From Stenotrophomonas maltophilia (GTDB lineage Bacteria > Pseudomonadota > Gammaproteobacteria > Xanthomonadales > Xanthomonadaceae): a stretch of 64,000 nt of DNA. The notes under the pieces were generated by a model. The model searched no databases. It had not been told where the DNA came from and worked only from the letters and a program-made list of their open reading frames with translations. Within the stretch, counting starts at the first letter, position 1; the number at the start of each line of letters is the position of its first letter. The stretch is from positions 124,001 to 188,000 of the forward strand of contig NZ_NEQV01000004.1 of assembly GCF_002799245.1 (NCBI RefSeq), in the 5' to 3' direction. Positions 14,618 to 23,496 of this stretch are shown here, piece after piece. The translations under genes were made by a program, and so were the position numbers.

Positions 14618-17422
14618 TCAGAAATCCGCGCGGATGCCGAAGGTGACGCGGCGCCCGGAGAACTCGTACTGGGTCGGGAACGCCTTGTCGATCGTGTAAC
14701 CGCTGGTCTTTTCATCCAGCAGGTTGATCGCCTCCAGGTTCAGCTTCCAGGTGTCGTCCAGGCGGAAGCCGATCGAGGCATCCAGCTGGCCATACGCATC
14801 GCGGTAGACCGGGTACATGTTGAGGTGGATGTACTCGACGTACTTGTCCTTGTAGTTGTACGAGGCGCGCGCGCTGAAGCGGTCGTTCTCGTAGTACAGG
14901 GTGAAGTTGTACGCCTTCTCGGCCAGCCCCTCCGGCGGTGTCGGGATCGAGAGATCCGATGCGCCGGTCAGCGAGTTGTCCAGCTGCGTGTAGTTGGCAT
15001 TGATGCCCCACCCTTCCAGCGCCGGGTGCAGCATCGACAGCGGCAGCTGGGCGACCAGCTCCACGCCGCTGACCTTGTACGAACCATCGGCATTCACCGG
15101 CTGGTACACCTCGAAGTCGTAGTAGCCATCCAGCGAACCGTTGGCGTTGAGCTTCTCGACGTTGGGCACGATGCCGGTCAGCGACTGCCGCACCACGCCG
15201 TCGATCTTCTTGGAGAAATATGACGCGGCCAGCAGGCCGCCGTTCTGCAGGTATTTCTCCAGGCCGATTTCCCACTGCCTGGCGGTGGTCGGCTTCAGCG
15301 CCGGGTTGCCATCCATGAAGCGGAAGCTGCTCCAGCTGACCGTACGACGGTAGGCGATGTCGGTCAGCGACGGACGCATCAGGGTCTCCGACGCCGCGCC
15401 GCGCAGCACCAGTCCGTCGGCGATCTCGGCGGTCATGTTGAAGCTGGGCAGCAGCTTGCTGTAGTCGCCGCTGCTGGAAATGGGGGTGGCGGTGAAGCCG
15501 CTGCTGCCATCAGGCTTCTGTACGGGATGGAAACCGGAGGAATCGACGTCGGTATCGATCGAACGCAGGCCGAGGTTCGCATATACCGGCACGTGACCGA
15601 TGTCGAAGTAGAAATCGGCCATGGCATACAGCGCCAGCGTCTTCTCCTTCACCTCGTAGTACTGGCCGGGGTCCAGCGGCGTCGCATAGCCGGGATAGCG
15701 GAAGGTGGCACGCGCGTAGGCGTTGGAGATCTGCTGCCAGTCCAGGTCGCTCGGGCGATAGGCACCGCCCGGTGCCAGCTGGCTGATCCACACCGGGTTG
15801 CTGTCGGCCAGCGTACGCTTGTTCACCCACGCCGCACTACCGGCCGAGGGGCCCTGGATCTTGCCGCTGCCGAACTCGCGCTGCTTGGTCTTGTCGGTAT
15901 AGCGCGCACCGAACTGCACCGCGCTCAGTGCCGGGAAGAACGCCAGGTTCATCTGCCGGCGCAGGTCGAGCTGCGCGGCGTACTTGTCGTCCTTCACGTT
16001 CTCCACTTCGGTTTCGTAGGCTTCGAACAGGTACTTGTCCGCCGCGTTGTACATGTCGAAACCGCCGGCGCTGCTGGGCACGGTTTCACCGCCGTTGCCG
16101 GTCCAGCGCGTACGCGACGGCGCATAGGCGACGTGCTTGAGGTTGGCGTAGTCCGAACGCCTGCGCGCACCGGAGTAGCCGACCAGCGCATCGATATCCC
16201 AGCCGCCCAGCTTCCAGTCCAGCTTGCTGCTGAACTGGCGATAGTCGGTGTTGGCATTGCGGTCCTTGCTCAGGATCTCGTGCTGGGTGGCGGTGTAGGC
16301 CACGTCCTTGAGCACAGTGATGCCGTAGTCACCCAGCGTGGTGCGGTCGTAGTCGTAGATGCGGTCCAGCGTGCTGCGGCTGGAGGCTGAGTAGGCCGCA
16401 GCATCGTACTCGTCTTCGTGCGTATCGTAGCCGCCGAGCATCGCATCGAAACTCAGCGAGAACGTTTCGCTGGGCTTGAACTGCAGCGACGCGGTGGCAC
16501 CCCACTGGTCCTGCTCGTTGAGGTAGACGCGGTCACCGACCTTGTCCTGGAAGATGATGCGGCTGGTCTCGTCCTTGTCCATGCGGTTCTTCACCGCGAT
16601 GCCGGCATCGCGCGCCAGCACCGCTGCGGCCTGCGCCGAACGCGTACCGGAGGCCTCCAGGAAGCGCCCCATCGGGCGGAAATTGATGCCGGAATTGGAA
16701 TCGGTGCGGTTGCTGCGCCTGGCCTTGGAGAACGACACCAGGCCGCCCCAGTCGCCCCAGGTATCGCTGGCCAGGAACGAGATCTTCGGGTCGACCTTGC
16801 CGTTGATCGAGTTGTGCGAGGCCTCGGCCGAGGCGCTGAATTTCGGCTCGGCGTAGTCGAACGGCCTGGCGGTTTCGATGTAGACCGAACCGGCGATGCC
16901 GCCTTCTTCGTCCGCAGCGGTGGGCGACTTCTGTACGGTGACGGTCTGCACCACATCGGCGGCGAAGATGTCGAACTGGACGTCGCGACCGCCGCTGCCG
17001 GAGGCCGTGGCCAGGTTGTTGATCGAGACCAGGGTGAACTCGCTGGGCAGGCCACGCACGCTGACCTTGCTGCCCAGCCCCTTGTTGCGCTCGATGGTGA
17101 CACCGGGCATGCGCTGCAGTGCTTCTGCCAGGTTCTGCTCGGGGAAATCGGCGACGTCGGTGGCGACGATCGAATCGGAGAAGCCGATGTTGGCGCGCTT
17201 GAGATCGACCGCGCGTTCCAGGCTCTTCGCATAGCTGCCATTGACGGTGACGGTGTCCAGCTGCTGCAGCTGTTCACGGGTATCGCCGTCGGCCTCTTCG
17301 ACTTCGGCCATGGCATCGACGGGCAGCACGGCCAGGCCGCCGATCAGCACGGCGTGCACGGCACGGGACAAACGCTTCGCATGGGGGGCTGCGGTGGCAG
17401 CCTCCCGGATCTGGTGACGCAT
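14618..17422 (-). CDS. Large TonB-dependent receptor (xanthomonad IroN/CirA-like type)
   Basis: 934-aa outer-membrane receptor. A signal peptide spans about residues 18-40 (VLIGGLAVLPVDAMA). A TonB-box-like stretch LDTVTVNGSY precedes the plug (LAEALQRMPGVTIERN, then RGLPSEFTLVSINNL), and the product ends in the C-terminal phenylalanine GIRADF. The length and the plug style match the oligosaccharide or siderophore receptors that are abundant in Xanthomonadaceae. No transport or regulatory neighbours reveal the ligand, so substrate is open. It has its own terminator at 14586-14607. Confidence 0.9.
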   Translation of the reverse strand: MRHQIREAATAAPHAKRLSRAVHAVLIGGLAVLPVDAMAEVEEADGDTREQLQQLDTVTVNGSYAKSLERAVDLKRANIGFSDSIVATDVADFPEQNLAEALQRMPGVTIERNKGLGSKVSVRGLPSEFTLVSINNLATASGSGGRDVQFDIFAADVVQTVTVQKSPTAADEEGGIAGSVYIETARPFDYAEPKFSASAEASHNSINGKVDPKISFLASDTWGDWGGLVSFSKARRSNRTDSNSGINFRPMGRFLEASGTRSAQAAAVLARDAGIAVKNRMDKDETSRIIFQDKVGDRVYLNEQDQWGATASLQFKPSETFSLSFDAMLGGYDTHEDEYDAAAYSASSRSTLDRIYDYDRTTLGDYGITVLKDVAYTATQHEILSKDRNANTDYRQFSSKLDWKLGGWDIDALVGYSGARRRSDYANLKHVAYAPSRTRWTGNGGETVPSSAGGFDMYNAADKYLFEAYETEVENVKDDKYAAQLDLRRQMNLAFFPALSAVQFGARYTDKTKQREFGSGKIQGPSAGSAAWVNKRTLADSNPVWISQLAPGGAYRPSDLDWQQISNAYARATFRYPGYATPLDPGQYYEVKEKTLALYAMADFYFDIGHVPVYANLGLRSIDTDVDSSGFHPVQKPDGSSGFTATPISSSGDYSKLLPSFNMTAEIADGLVLRGAASETLMRPSLTDIAYRRTVSWSSFRFMDGNPALKPTTARQWEIGLEKYLQNGGLLAASYFSKKIDGVVRQSLTGIVPNVEKLNANGSLDGYYDFEVYQPVNADGSYKVSGVELVAQLPLSMLHPALEGWGINANYTQLDNSLTGASDLSIPTPPEGLAEKAYNFTLYYENDRFSARASYNYKDKYVEYIHLNMYPVYRDAYGQLDASIGFRLDDTWKLNLEAINLLDEKTSGYTIDKAFPTQYEFSGRRVTFGIRADF

Positions 17423-17539
17423 CGGATGGATTCCCCGGTTCCCTGTGGTGACGTGCGTCGCGCCTGCCCGATATCCATGGGACAGACCCCTGCGCCGCGT
17501 TGCCGACGTTCGGCCGGCACCGAGCCTAGGGAGAAATTA

Positions 17540-17938
17540 TTAAGCCTGTGTTGCGCTGCGCGAGGCGCGGCGGCCAAACCACCAGCCGACCAGCAGCTGC
17601 AACGGCAGTGACGCCAGCAGCGAAATGACGAACCAGAACGGGAAATCCGCACCCACCGTCCACATTGCGTAGCCACAACCCAGTGCGATCAGCGACCAGA
17701 TCGAGAAGCCATGCGAACGCGGCCAGCACGGCGCGTAATAGGTAGCAAAGGAAATGCCCGCGATGCCACCAAGCACGCTGAAGCTGAGATCCCAGCCCAG
17801 CTGCACGCTGTTGTTGTCCGGCGACATGCCCAGCAACGGGGGCAGCCAGCTGGCCACGCTGCTGACCAGCGCCAGCGACAGCACGCCGCCGATCAGGGCG
17901 ACGATGGACAGGAACAGGGTTTTGAGCAGGCCGGGCAT
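17540..17938 (-). CDS. Small integral membrane protein, unknown function
   Basis: 132 aa with four predicted transmembrane segments (about residues 5-35, 50-70, 80-97 and 100-122) and a short charged tail (FGRRASRSATQA). No family is recognised. ATG 17938 opens the hydrophobic region. The frame runs open much further upstream, but only through the antisense of adhP, so the longer version is rejected. Lies between the receptor and adhP on the same strand. Confidence 0.7.
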   Translation of the reverse strand: MPGLLKTLFLSIVALIGGVLSLALVSSVASWLPPLLGMSPDNNSVQLGWDLSFSVLGGIAGISFATYYAPCWPRSHGFSIWSLIALGCGYAMWTVGADFPFWFVISLLASLPLQLLVGWWFGRRASRSATQA

Positions 17939-18051
17939 GCGCGCATTGTACGGCTGCTGCGGACAAGCTGGGGTTGCCGGCCCGATGGATCGGCATGGCC
18001 GCCGCGTCCGTGGGAGAGGGGGACGGAGCGACGGCGGCCATGCACAGGGGG

Positions 18052-19080
18052 TCAGGCGGCGAAGTCGAGCACCACGCGGCCTTCGATGGTGCCCGCACGC
18101 ATGCGCGCGAACACGTCGTTGATGTTCTCCAGGCGGTCGGTGCTGACCGTGGCCGCAACCCTGCCCTCGGCGGCGAACTGCAGCGATTCCTGCAGGTCCA
18201 GCCGGGTGCCGACGATCGAACCGCGCACGGTGATGCCGTTGAGCACCATGCCGAAGATGTCCAGCGGGAAATTGCCGGGTGGCAGGCCGTTGAGCGAGAC
18301 GGTGCCGCCACGGCGGACCATGCCCAGAGCCTGCTCGAACGCCTTCGGCGACACTGCGGTGACCAGGGCACCGTGGGCGCCACCGATCTCCTTCCTGAGG
18401 AAGGCGGCCGGGTCGGTGGTACGCGCGTTGACGGTGACCTGCGCGCCCAGCTGCCGCGCAAGCGCAAGCTTGGTGTCGTCCACGTCCACTGCGGCCACGT
18501 TCAGGCCCATCGCCCGTGCGTACTGCACCGCCATGTGGCCCAGGCCCCCGATACCGGAAATCGCCACCCAGTCCCCCGGTTTGGTGTCGGTAACCTTCAG
18601 GCCCTTGTAGACGGTCACGCCGGCGCACAGCACCGGCGCGATCTCGACGAAGCCCACTTCCTTTGGAAGCAGGCCGACATAGTTGGCATCGGCCAATGCG
18701 TACTCGGCGAAGCCGCCGTTGACCGAGTAGCCGGTGTTGCGCTGCGTTTCGCACAGCGTTTCCCAGCCCCCCAGGCAGTGTTCGCAATGGCCACACGCCG
18801 AGTACAACCAGGGGATGCCGACCCTGTCGCCTTCCTTGACGTGCCCTACCCCGCCTCCCACGGCCACGACGTGCCCCACGCCCTCGTGACCGGGGATGAA
18901 CGGCGGGTTCGGTTTCACCGGCCAGTCGCCCTCGGCGGCGTGCAGGTCGGTGTGGCAGACGCCACAGGCCTCGATCCTGACCAGTACCTCGCCCGCCCCC
19001 GGGCGCGGTACCGAGACTTCCTCGATCACCAGTGGCTTGCCGAACTCGCGTACGACGGCGGCCTTCATGGTGGAATTCAT
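18052..19080 (-). CDS. adhP: Zinc-dependent alcohol dehydrogenase AdhP
   Basis: 342-aa medium-chain zinc alcohol dehydrogenase that interconverts ethanol and acetaldehyde with NAD. Catalytic zinc ligands are Cys42 (GVCHTDLH), His65 (GHEG) and the cysteine in [12 protein letters not shown]. Structural zinc cysteines are in CGHCEHC (96, 99, 102) and Cys110. The NAD fold has [15 protein letters not shown]. The length and the propanol-preferring AdhP signature ([16 protein letters not shown]) fit. A perfect FNR/Anr box lies about 64 nt upstream, so expression is probably induced at low oxygen. Confidence 0.95.
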   Translation of the reverse strand: MNSTMKAAVVREFGKPLVIEEVSVPRPGAGEVLVRIEACGVCHTDLHAAEGDWPVKPNPPFIPGHEGVGHVVAVGGGVGHVKEGDRVGIPWLYSACGHCEHCLGGWETLCETQRNTGYSVNGGFAEYALADANYVGLLPKEVGFVEIAPVLCAGVTVYKGLKVTDTKPGDWVAISGIGGLGHMAVQYARAMGLNVAAVDVDDTKLALARQLGAQVTVNARTTDPAAFLRKEIGGAHGALVTAVSPKAFEQALGMVRRGGTVSLNGLPPGNFPLDIFGMVLNGITVRGSIVGTRLDLQESLQFAAEGRVAATVSTDRLENINDVFARMRAGTIEGRVVLDFAA

Positions 19081-19116
19081 GTTCGGATCTCCGTAGTGCG
19101 CTTGCCCACAGAATGA

Positions 19117-19135
19117 CGCCGGCTCGAGGCCGGCG
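19117..19135 (-). terminator. Stem-loop after the cupin gene
   Basis: CGCCGGC / GCCGGCG arms with a 5-nt loop, in the 99-nt gap between the cupin gene and adhP (both minus strand). There is no long T-run. Confidence 0.45.
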
Positions 19136-19137
19136 CT

Positions 19138-19151
19138 TTGATCACGATCAA
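19138..19151. promoter_or_regulatory. FNR/Anr box upstream of adhP
   Basis: TTGATCACGATCAA is a perfect match to the FNR/Anr consensus TTGAT-N4-ATCAA. Its centre is 64 nt upstream of the adhP start. If it activates from -41.5, transcription would begin near 19103, and CATTCT occupies the expected -10 position (19115-19110 on the minus strand). This is a class II arrangement for an oxygen-sensing activator. Confidence 0.8.
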
Positions 19152-19179
19152 ACTATCCAGATTCCGTTGCGGCTGCAGG

Positions 19180-19629
19180 TCAGTTCTTGGCCGGGTTCAG
19201 GTCGAAGTTGTTGGCCTGGTACTGGAACAGCAGACAATCCTCGCCGGCCTTGCAACCACTTTCATGTACCAGGTTGGCCGGCAGGTTGTAGAACGATCCG
19301 GCCGGATACAGGGTTTCCACCCCATTGATGCGCGCGTAGAACGTTCCAGACAGGACCACCGTCGGCAGTGTCTGGGTATGTGTGTGCAGGCCATTGTCGA
19401 TACCTGCCTTGAAGCGCACGAACGCCGAGTAGAACCCTTCGCCGTTGCTGAGGATGTCGCCCTGGGTGTTGGCGTAGCTGACCGCGCCCTGGGTACCGGG
19501 CATCTCCTTCCATTGCAGCTTGTCGGCCGACAGGGATACAGGGGCATTGTCCAGAACGACCTTCGCGGACGCACAGGCGGCGCAGGAAAGGGCCAGCAGG
19601 GAGGCCAGAAACACGCTGATGTTCTTCAT
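19180..19629 (-). CDS. Exported cupin-domain protein (DUF4437-like)
   Basis: 149-aa protein with an N-terminal export signal ending at a cysteine-rich ALSCAACASA, so it is either a lipoprotein or a cleaved periplasmic protein. A single cupin barrel follows (HTHTQTLPTVVLSGTFYARI and YPAGSFYNLPANLVHESGC), with histidines that can bind a metal. The two extra cysteines (CKAGEDC) near residue 130 are suited to a disulfide. The function of this family is not known. Stop codon is 100 nt upstream of adhP on the same strand, with a stem-loop between them. Confidence 0.8.
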   Translation of the reverse strand: MKNISVFLASLLALSCAACASAKVVLDNAPVSLSADKLQWKEMPGTQGAVSYANTQGDILSNGEGFYSAFVRFKAGIDNGLHTHTQTLPTVVLSGTFYARINGVETLYPAGSFYNLPANLVHESGCKAGEDCLLFQYQANNFDLNPAKN

Positions 19630-19742
19630 GGGGAGTCTCCTCGGTTGATGAGGTGGCCAGCGTACGGCTGACTACGCGCACCGATAACCCTTTCAAGCCC
19701 ACAGCATCTGTGTGCAAATCGAACAGATCTATCGCTCTGCGC

Positions 19743-20381
19743 CTACCCCGCCAGTACAGCGGCTTCACGGGCCAGGCGCTCGATGGCGTCCCAGTCACGG
19801 GTCTGCAGCAGCGCCGGGGTGGTCAGCCACGAACCGCCCACGCACAGCACGTTGGGCAGGTGCAGGAACTGCGGCGCGGTCTGCGTGCTGATGCCGCCGG
19901 TCGGGCAGAAACGCACATCGGCGAACGGGCCGTGCCACGCGGCCAGCAGCGCGGCACCGCCGGCCTGCACCGCGGGGAAGAACTTGAAGGTGTCCGCGCC
20001 GTGCTCCAGGCCCAGGATCAGGTCCGAGGCGGTGGCGGCACCGGGCAGGTACGGCAGGTCGGCATCGCGCGCGGCCGCGTACAGCGCCGGCGTGGCTCCG
20101 GGGGAAACGGCAAAACGTGCACCGGCCTGCTTCGCCGCCTGCATCTGCGCGGCATTGAGCACGGTGCCGGCACCGATCACCGCATCGGGCACGGCCTCGA
20201 CCATGGCCTTGATCGCATCCAGTGCCTGCGCCGTACGCAGCGTCACTTCGATCACCGGCAGGCCGCCGCGGAACAGCGCCTGGGCCACTTCGACCGCTTC
20301 ATTCACATCTTCGGGGGTATACACCGGGATCACCGGTGCCAGTTTCAACAGCGCGCGCAGGCGCGGATCAGCGCTGGACAT
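19743..20381 (-). CDS. eda: KDPG/KHG aldolase
   Basis: 212-aa class I aldolase that splits 2-keto-3-deoxy-6-phosphogluconate into pyruvate and glyceraldehyde 3-phosphate (Entner-Doudoroff pathway). Seen are VIPVYTPED at the N-terminus, the catalytic glutamate in VIEVTLRT, FAVSPGATP, and the Schiff-base lysine in ADTFKFFPA. ATG 20381 (MSSADPRLRALL) fits the family; the longer frame to 20612 reads through non-conserved sequence. The edd/zwf partners usually seen next to eda are not in this window. Confidence 0.95.
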   Translation of the reverse strand: MSSADPRLRALLKLAPVIPVYTPEDVNEAVEVAQALFRGGLPVIEVTLRTAQALDAIKAMVEAVPDAVIGAGTVLNAAQMQAAKQAGARFAVSPGATPALYAAARDADLPYLPGAATASDLILGLEHGADTFKFFPAVQAGGAALLAAWHGPFADVRFCPTGGISTQTAPQFLHLPNVLCVGGSWLTTPALLQTRDWDAIERLAREAAVLAG

Positions 20382-20487
20382 CGTCTTGCTCCTTGCCCGC
20401 CAGGGCATCGCGGATGCTGCCGGGCCCGGCAGCGCAGCGGCGCATGATGCCATGCGGACCGCGGCGCTGCCCTGCCCCGCGCCGGAT

Positions 20488-21078
20488 TCAGGCCGGGTCG
20501 GCCTGCAGGGCCTGGATGCGGCGCTGGTACCAGTCGCCGCCGAGCGGATCGAACACCGCCGAGCGCTCCATCTGCGCCTCGTACACATGGACCGAGATCG
20601 CCAGTGCGTCATCGCTGGCGTTGCGCAGGGTGTGGTACTCGTGCGGCGGGATCAGGCTGCCGGCACTGCCGCAGCCCCCGCGCAGCGCGGCGTGGCGGCG
20701 GAAGCGCCAGCGTTCGCCGGCGCACTCCAGCAGCTCGTAACGGGTGATCTCCAGTTCGCCCAACCACACTCCCTCCACACACCACATGGCATCGTGGTCG
20801 TGCAGCGGCGTGCCCTGCCCTGGGCCCCAGCTCATGGCAATCACGCTGTAGCCGTGTTCGCGGCTGTGGTACAGCGGGCGTCGCGCGTAATGATCACTGA
20901 CCGGCCGATGCACGCATTCGGGCAATTCGATGCGGCTGTCGGCGATCGCTTCCTGCAGCGCCAGCTGCAGGTCGGCAGTGATGCGCTCGGCATCACCGGA
21001 GGTCATCGCCGCATCGACTGCGGCGATCAACCGGTCGCGGCCACGGAACGGCGGGAACGGAGAAGTCTGCAGGTCCAT
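20488..21078 (-). CDS. Cysteine dioxygenase-type cupin enzyme
   Basis: 196-aa single-domain cupin of the cysteine dioxygenase family, which oxidises cysteine (or another thiol) to a sulfinic acid with O2. Iron ligands appear in PLHDHDAMWCVEG (two histidines in HxH, about residues 88-90) and in PPHEYHTLRN. The cysteine near the HxH corresponds to the residue that forms the Cys-Tyr crosslink in true cysteine dioxygenases. Start at 21078 (MDLQTSPFPPF). Thiol specificity (cysteine or 3-mercaptopropionate) is not decidable here. Divergent from the LacI gene. Confidence 0.82.
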   Translation of the reverse strand: MDLQTSPFPPFRGRDRLIAAVDAAMTSGDAERITADLQLALQEAIADSRIELPECVHRPVSDHYARRPLYHSREHGYSVIAMSWGPGQGTPLHDHDAMWCVEGVWLGELEITRYELLECAGERWRFRRHAALRGGCGSAGSLIPPHEYHTLRNASDDALAISVHVYEAQMERSAVFDPLGGDWYQRRIQALQADPA

Positions 21079-21218
21079 GCCCCGAATGTAGCGGAGCATG
21101 GTTAAGGGAATGTTGGCGTTCGCGCGCGTCGCGTCCGCATTCAGGGTGAACACGCGCGGAAGAACGGTTCAGATGCAGAGGAAGTAGAGCGATCACAATG
21201 GAACCTCACGCAGCAGAA

Positions 21219-21236
21219 CGTGTCGAACACGACACG
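21219..21236. promoter_or_regulatory. Candidate LacI-family operator
   Basis: Inverted repeat CGTGTCG / CGACACG with a 4-nt centre, 82 nt before the LacI-type gene and in the divergent gap shared with the dioxygenase gene. Position suggests autoregulation or control of both genes. Confidence 0.5.
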
Positions 21237-21317
21237 ATTCAGATCCGCTGCGACATTCCGCAACTTCGCGCCCGACGGGCGCAAGGCTAGAATTCTCCGA
21301 CTTACCTGGTTCTATAC

Positions 21318-22373
21318 ATGTCAGTGCGAAATATTAGCGATGCCGCGTTGCCGGCATCGAAGGGCAAGGCTGCCACGATCAACGACATCGCACGACTGTC
21401 GGGAGTTTCCAAGAAAACGGTTTCAAGAATCATCAACAACTCGCCGCTGGTGCGCAAAGACACCCGCGACAAGGTCGAGGCGTTGATGCGCGAGGTCGGT
21501 TACGTGCCCGACCCTCTGGCGCGCGGACTCGCGTTCCGCCGCTCCTTCCTGATCGGCCTGGTGTACGACGACCCCGGTGCCCAATGCATTGTCGACCTGC
21601 AGCACGGCGCGCTGGAAGCGCTGCGCGGCACCGGCTATGAGCTGGTGGTGCACCCGTGCAACAGCCAGGATCCGGACTGTGCGGACGGCGTGCGCCGCTT
21701 CGTGCAGCAGCAGAAACTGCATGGCGTGATCCTGGGCCCGCGCGCATCCGAATCGATGGCGCTGGCGCAGATGCTCGATGCGATCGACTGCCGCTACATC
21801 CGCATCAACGCGCATGCGTCGGAGGAGGACGTGCAGGCGGTGGTCACCCACGATCGCGATGGTGCCGCCGCGGCTGCGGGCTACCTGCTCTCGCTGGGCC
21901 ACCGCGACATCGCGGTGATTGCCGGCCCTGGCGACCGTCGCGCCGCACGCGAACGTGCGCATGGTTTCCTTGATCGGCTGGCGCAGGTCGGCCTGACCCT
22001 GCCGGACGGGCGCGTGCTGGAAGCGGGCGACACCTTCGAGTCCGGCGTGCATGCCGCCGAACGGCTGCTGATGGGCGGGCAACGCCCCAGTGCGATCTTC
22101 GCCGGCAACGACGAAATGGCCGCTGGCGTGTACCAGGTGGCATTGCGTGCAGGCATCGCGGTGCCGCAGCAGTTGTCGATCGTCAGCTACGACGACAGCC
22201 CGCTGGCATCGCGGCTGTGGCCGCCGCTGACGTCGGTACGCCGCCATGTGAGCGACATCGGCCGCACCGCCGCCGCCATGCTGGTGCAGACCGACGTTCC
22301 GGACGCGCCCACCGCCGCCAGCGTGCATCCGCAGCTGATGGTGCGCGGTTCCTGCCGGGCCGTGGACGGCTGA
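21318..22373 (+). CDS. LacI-family transcriptional regulator
   Basis: 351 aa. The N-terminal HTH (ATINDIARLSGVSKKTVSRI, residues about 19-38) and hinge helix (PDPLARGLA) are classic LacI. The periplasmic-binding-protein-like sensor domain runs to the C-terminus, with FLIGLVYDDP, RYIRINAH and FAGNDEMAAGVYQVA. It is probably a sugar- or sugar-acid-responsive repressor. The nearby eda gene makes sugar-acid catabolism a reasonable guess, but the effector is unknown. An 18-bp palindrome upstream is the likely self-operator. Confidence 0.93.
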   Translation: MSVRNISDAALPASKGKAATINDIARLSGVSKKTVSRIINNSPLVRKDTRDKVEALMREVGYVPDPLARGLAFRRSFLIGLVYDDPGAQCIVDLQHGALEALRGTGYELVVHPCNSQDPDCADGVRRFVQQQKLHGVILGPRASESMALAQMLDAIDCRYIRINAHASEEDVQAVVTHDRDGAAAAAGYLLSLGHRDIAVIAGPGDRRAARERAHGFLDRLAQVGLTLPDGRVLEAGDTFESGVHAAERLLMGGQRPSAIFAGNDEMAAGVYQVALRAGIAVPQQLSIVSYDDSPLASRLWPPLTSVRRHVSDIGRTAAAMLVQTDVPDAPTAASVHPQLMVRGSCRAVDG

Positions 22374-22425
22374 CTGCGCGGCCCTGGCCTGCATCGTTGC
22401 AACGAGGCAGGCCGTTGGAAGCGGA

Positions 22426-22449
22426 AACGGCGCACCCTGGTGCGCCGTT
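22426..22449. terminator. Bidirectional hairpin between LacI gene and phhA
   Basis: Perfect 11-nt arms AACGGCGCACC / GGTGCGCCGTT with a 2-nt centre, between two convergent stop codons (22373 and 22478). Confidence 0.7.
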
Positions 22450-22477
22450 CCCGTGCGAAGCGGTGTGCGTTGCGCGC

Positions 22478-23371
22478 TTACACGTCGCCGCCGTCGGCCC
22501 AGCCTTCGCCGGTGCCGGCCTGGAACACGCGGTCATCGCCCTGTACTTCACCGGCCGGCAGGTGTGCCTGGTCGGCCAGCGCCGCATAGATCGGGGTGAA
22601 GTCCGGTGAGGTCGCCTGCATCAGCTGTTCGAAGCTGTCGATGACGAAGTAGGTCTTCTGGAAGGTGTCGATGCGGTACTTCGTGCGCATGATGCGCTGC
22701 AGGTCGAAGCCGATGCGGTTGGGTGCGGCCGATTCCAGCGAGTACAGCGATTCGCCCTTCGACGACACGATGCCGGCACCGTAGATGCGCAGGCCCTCGG
22801 GCGTATCGATCAGGCCGAACTCCACCGTGTACCAGTACAGGCGGGTCAGGTTCTGCAGCGCATCCGGACCGATCGCGTGGGCCTTGACGCCACCACGGCC
22901 GTACGCCTCCATGTAATCGGCGAACACCGGGTTCATCAGCAGCGGCACGTGGCCGAACAGATCGTGGAACAGGTCCGGTTCGGCGATGTAGTCGATCTGG
23001 TCCGGGCGGCGGATCCACCAGGTCACCGGGAAGCGCCGATTGGCCAGGTGGTCGAAGAAATCCAGTTCCGGCAGCAGGCCTTCAACGCCAACCAGGGTCC
23101 AGCCGGTGGCGGCGCCGAGCACTTCGTTGAGCTGGTCGAAGCGCGGAATCATGTGCGCGCTCATGCCCATTTCGTCCTGCGCATCCAGGAACTCCTGGCA
23201 GGCGCGGCCGACCAGCAGCTCGCGCTGGCGCTGGTACAGCGTGCTCCAGGTGGCGTGGTCGTCGGCGCTATAGGTGTCCCACGGCTGCTCGACGAGCGCG
23301 GTGGTATACACCGGCACGTAGCCCTTGTCGGTCTGCTGGTGTTCGACGCGGCGGGGCTGGGCGAGGTCCAT
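22478..23371 (-). CDS. phhA: Phenylalanine 4-hydroxylase
   Basis: 297-aa monomeric bacterial phenylalanine hydroxylase that makes tyrosine from phenylalanine with tetrahydropterin and Fe(II). The iron ligands are His/His in EPDLFHDLFGHVPLL and the glutamate in LYWYTVEFGL. Length and lack of a regulatory ACT domain match bacterial PhhA. Divergent from an Lrp/AsnC-type regulator, an arrangement found for aromatic amino acid catabolism. GTTGC-rich inverted repeats lie between the two genes. Confidence 0.97.
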   Translation of the reverse strand: MDLAQPRRVEHQQTDKGYVPVYTTALVEQPWDTYSADDHATWSTLYQRQRELLVGRACQEFLDAQDEMGMSAHMIPRFDQLNEVLGAATGWTLVGVEGLLPELDFFDHLANRRFPVTWWIRRPDQIDYIAEPDLFHDLFGHVPLLMNPVFADYMEAYGRGGVKAHAIGPDALQNLTRLYWYTVEFGLIDTPEGLRIYGAGIVSSKGESLYSLESAAPNRIGFDLQRIMRTKYRIDTFQKTYFVIDSFEQLMQATSPDFTPIYAALADQAHLPAGEVQGDDRVFQAGTGEGWADGGDV

Positions 23372-23416
23372 GGGGCACTCCTGGATGGGATACCCACGAT
23401 GCTAGGGCAGGGCGCG

Positions 23417-23440
23417 CGCAACAGGGTTGCAAAAGTTGCG
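23417..23440. promoter_or_regulatory. Candidate Lrp-type operator in the phhA control region
   Basis: CGCAAC (23417-23422) and GTTGCG (23435-23440) form an inverted repeat. A further GTTGC lies between them, and a second palindrome TGTTGC / GCAACA (23482-23496) directly precedes the regulator start codon. Several copies of one half-site in the divergent gap fit the multi-site binding of Lrp/AsnC octamers. Inferred from pattern only. Confidence 0.5.
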
Positions 23441-23496
23441 TCGATTGGCCTTGTTGGCGCAATATCCTTGCGTACTCACCATGTTGCGGGGCAACA

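Noticed and set aside
14103..14699. Repeated open frames of 73 codons in the 92-bp array
   Set aside because: They start every 92 bp and are created by the repeat itself; there is no ribosome-binding site or family.
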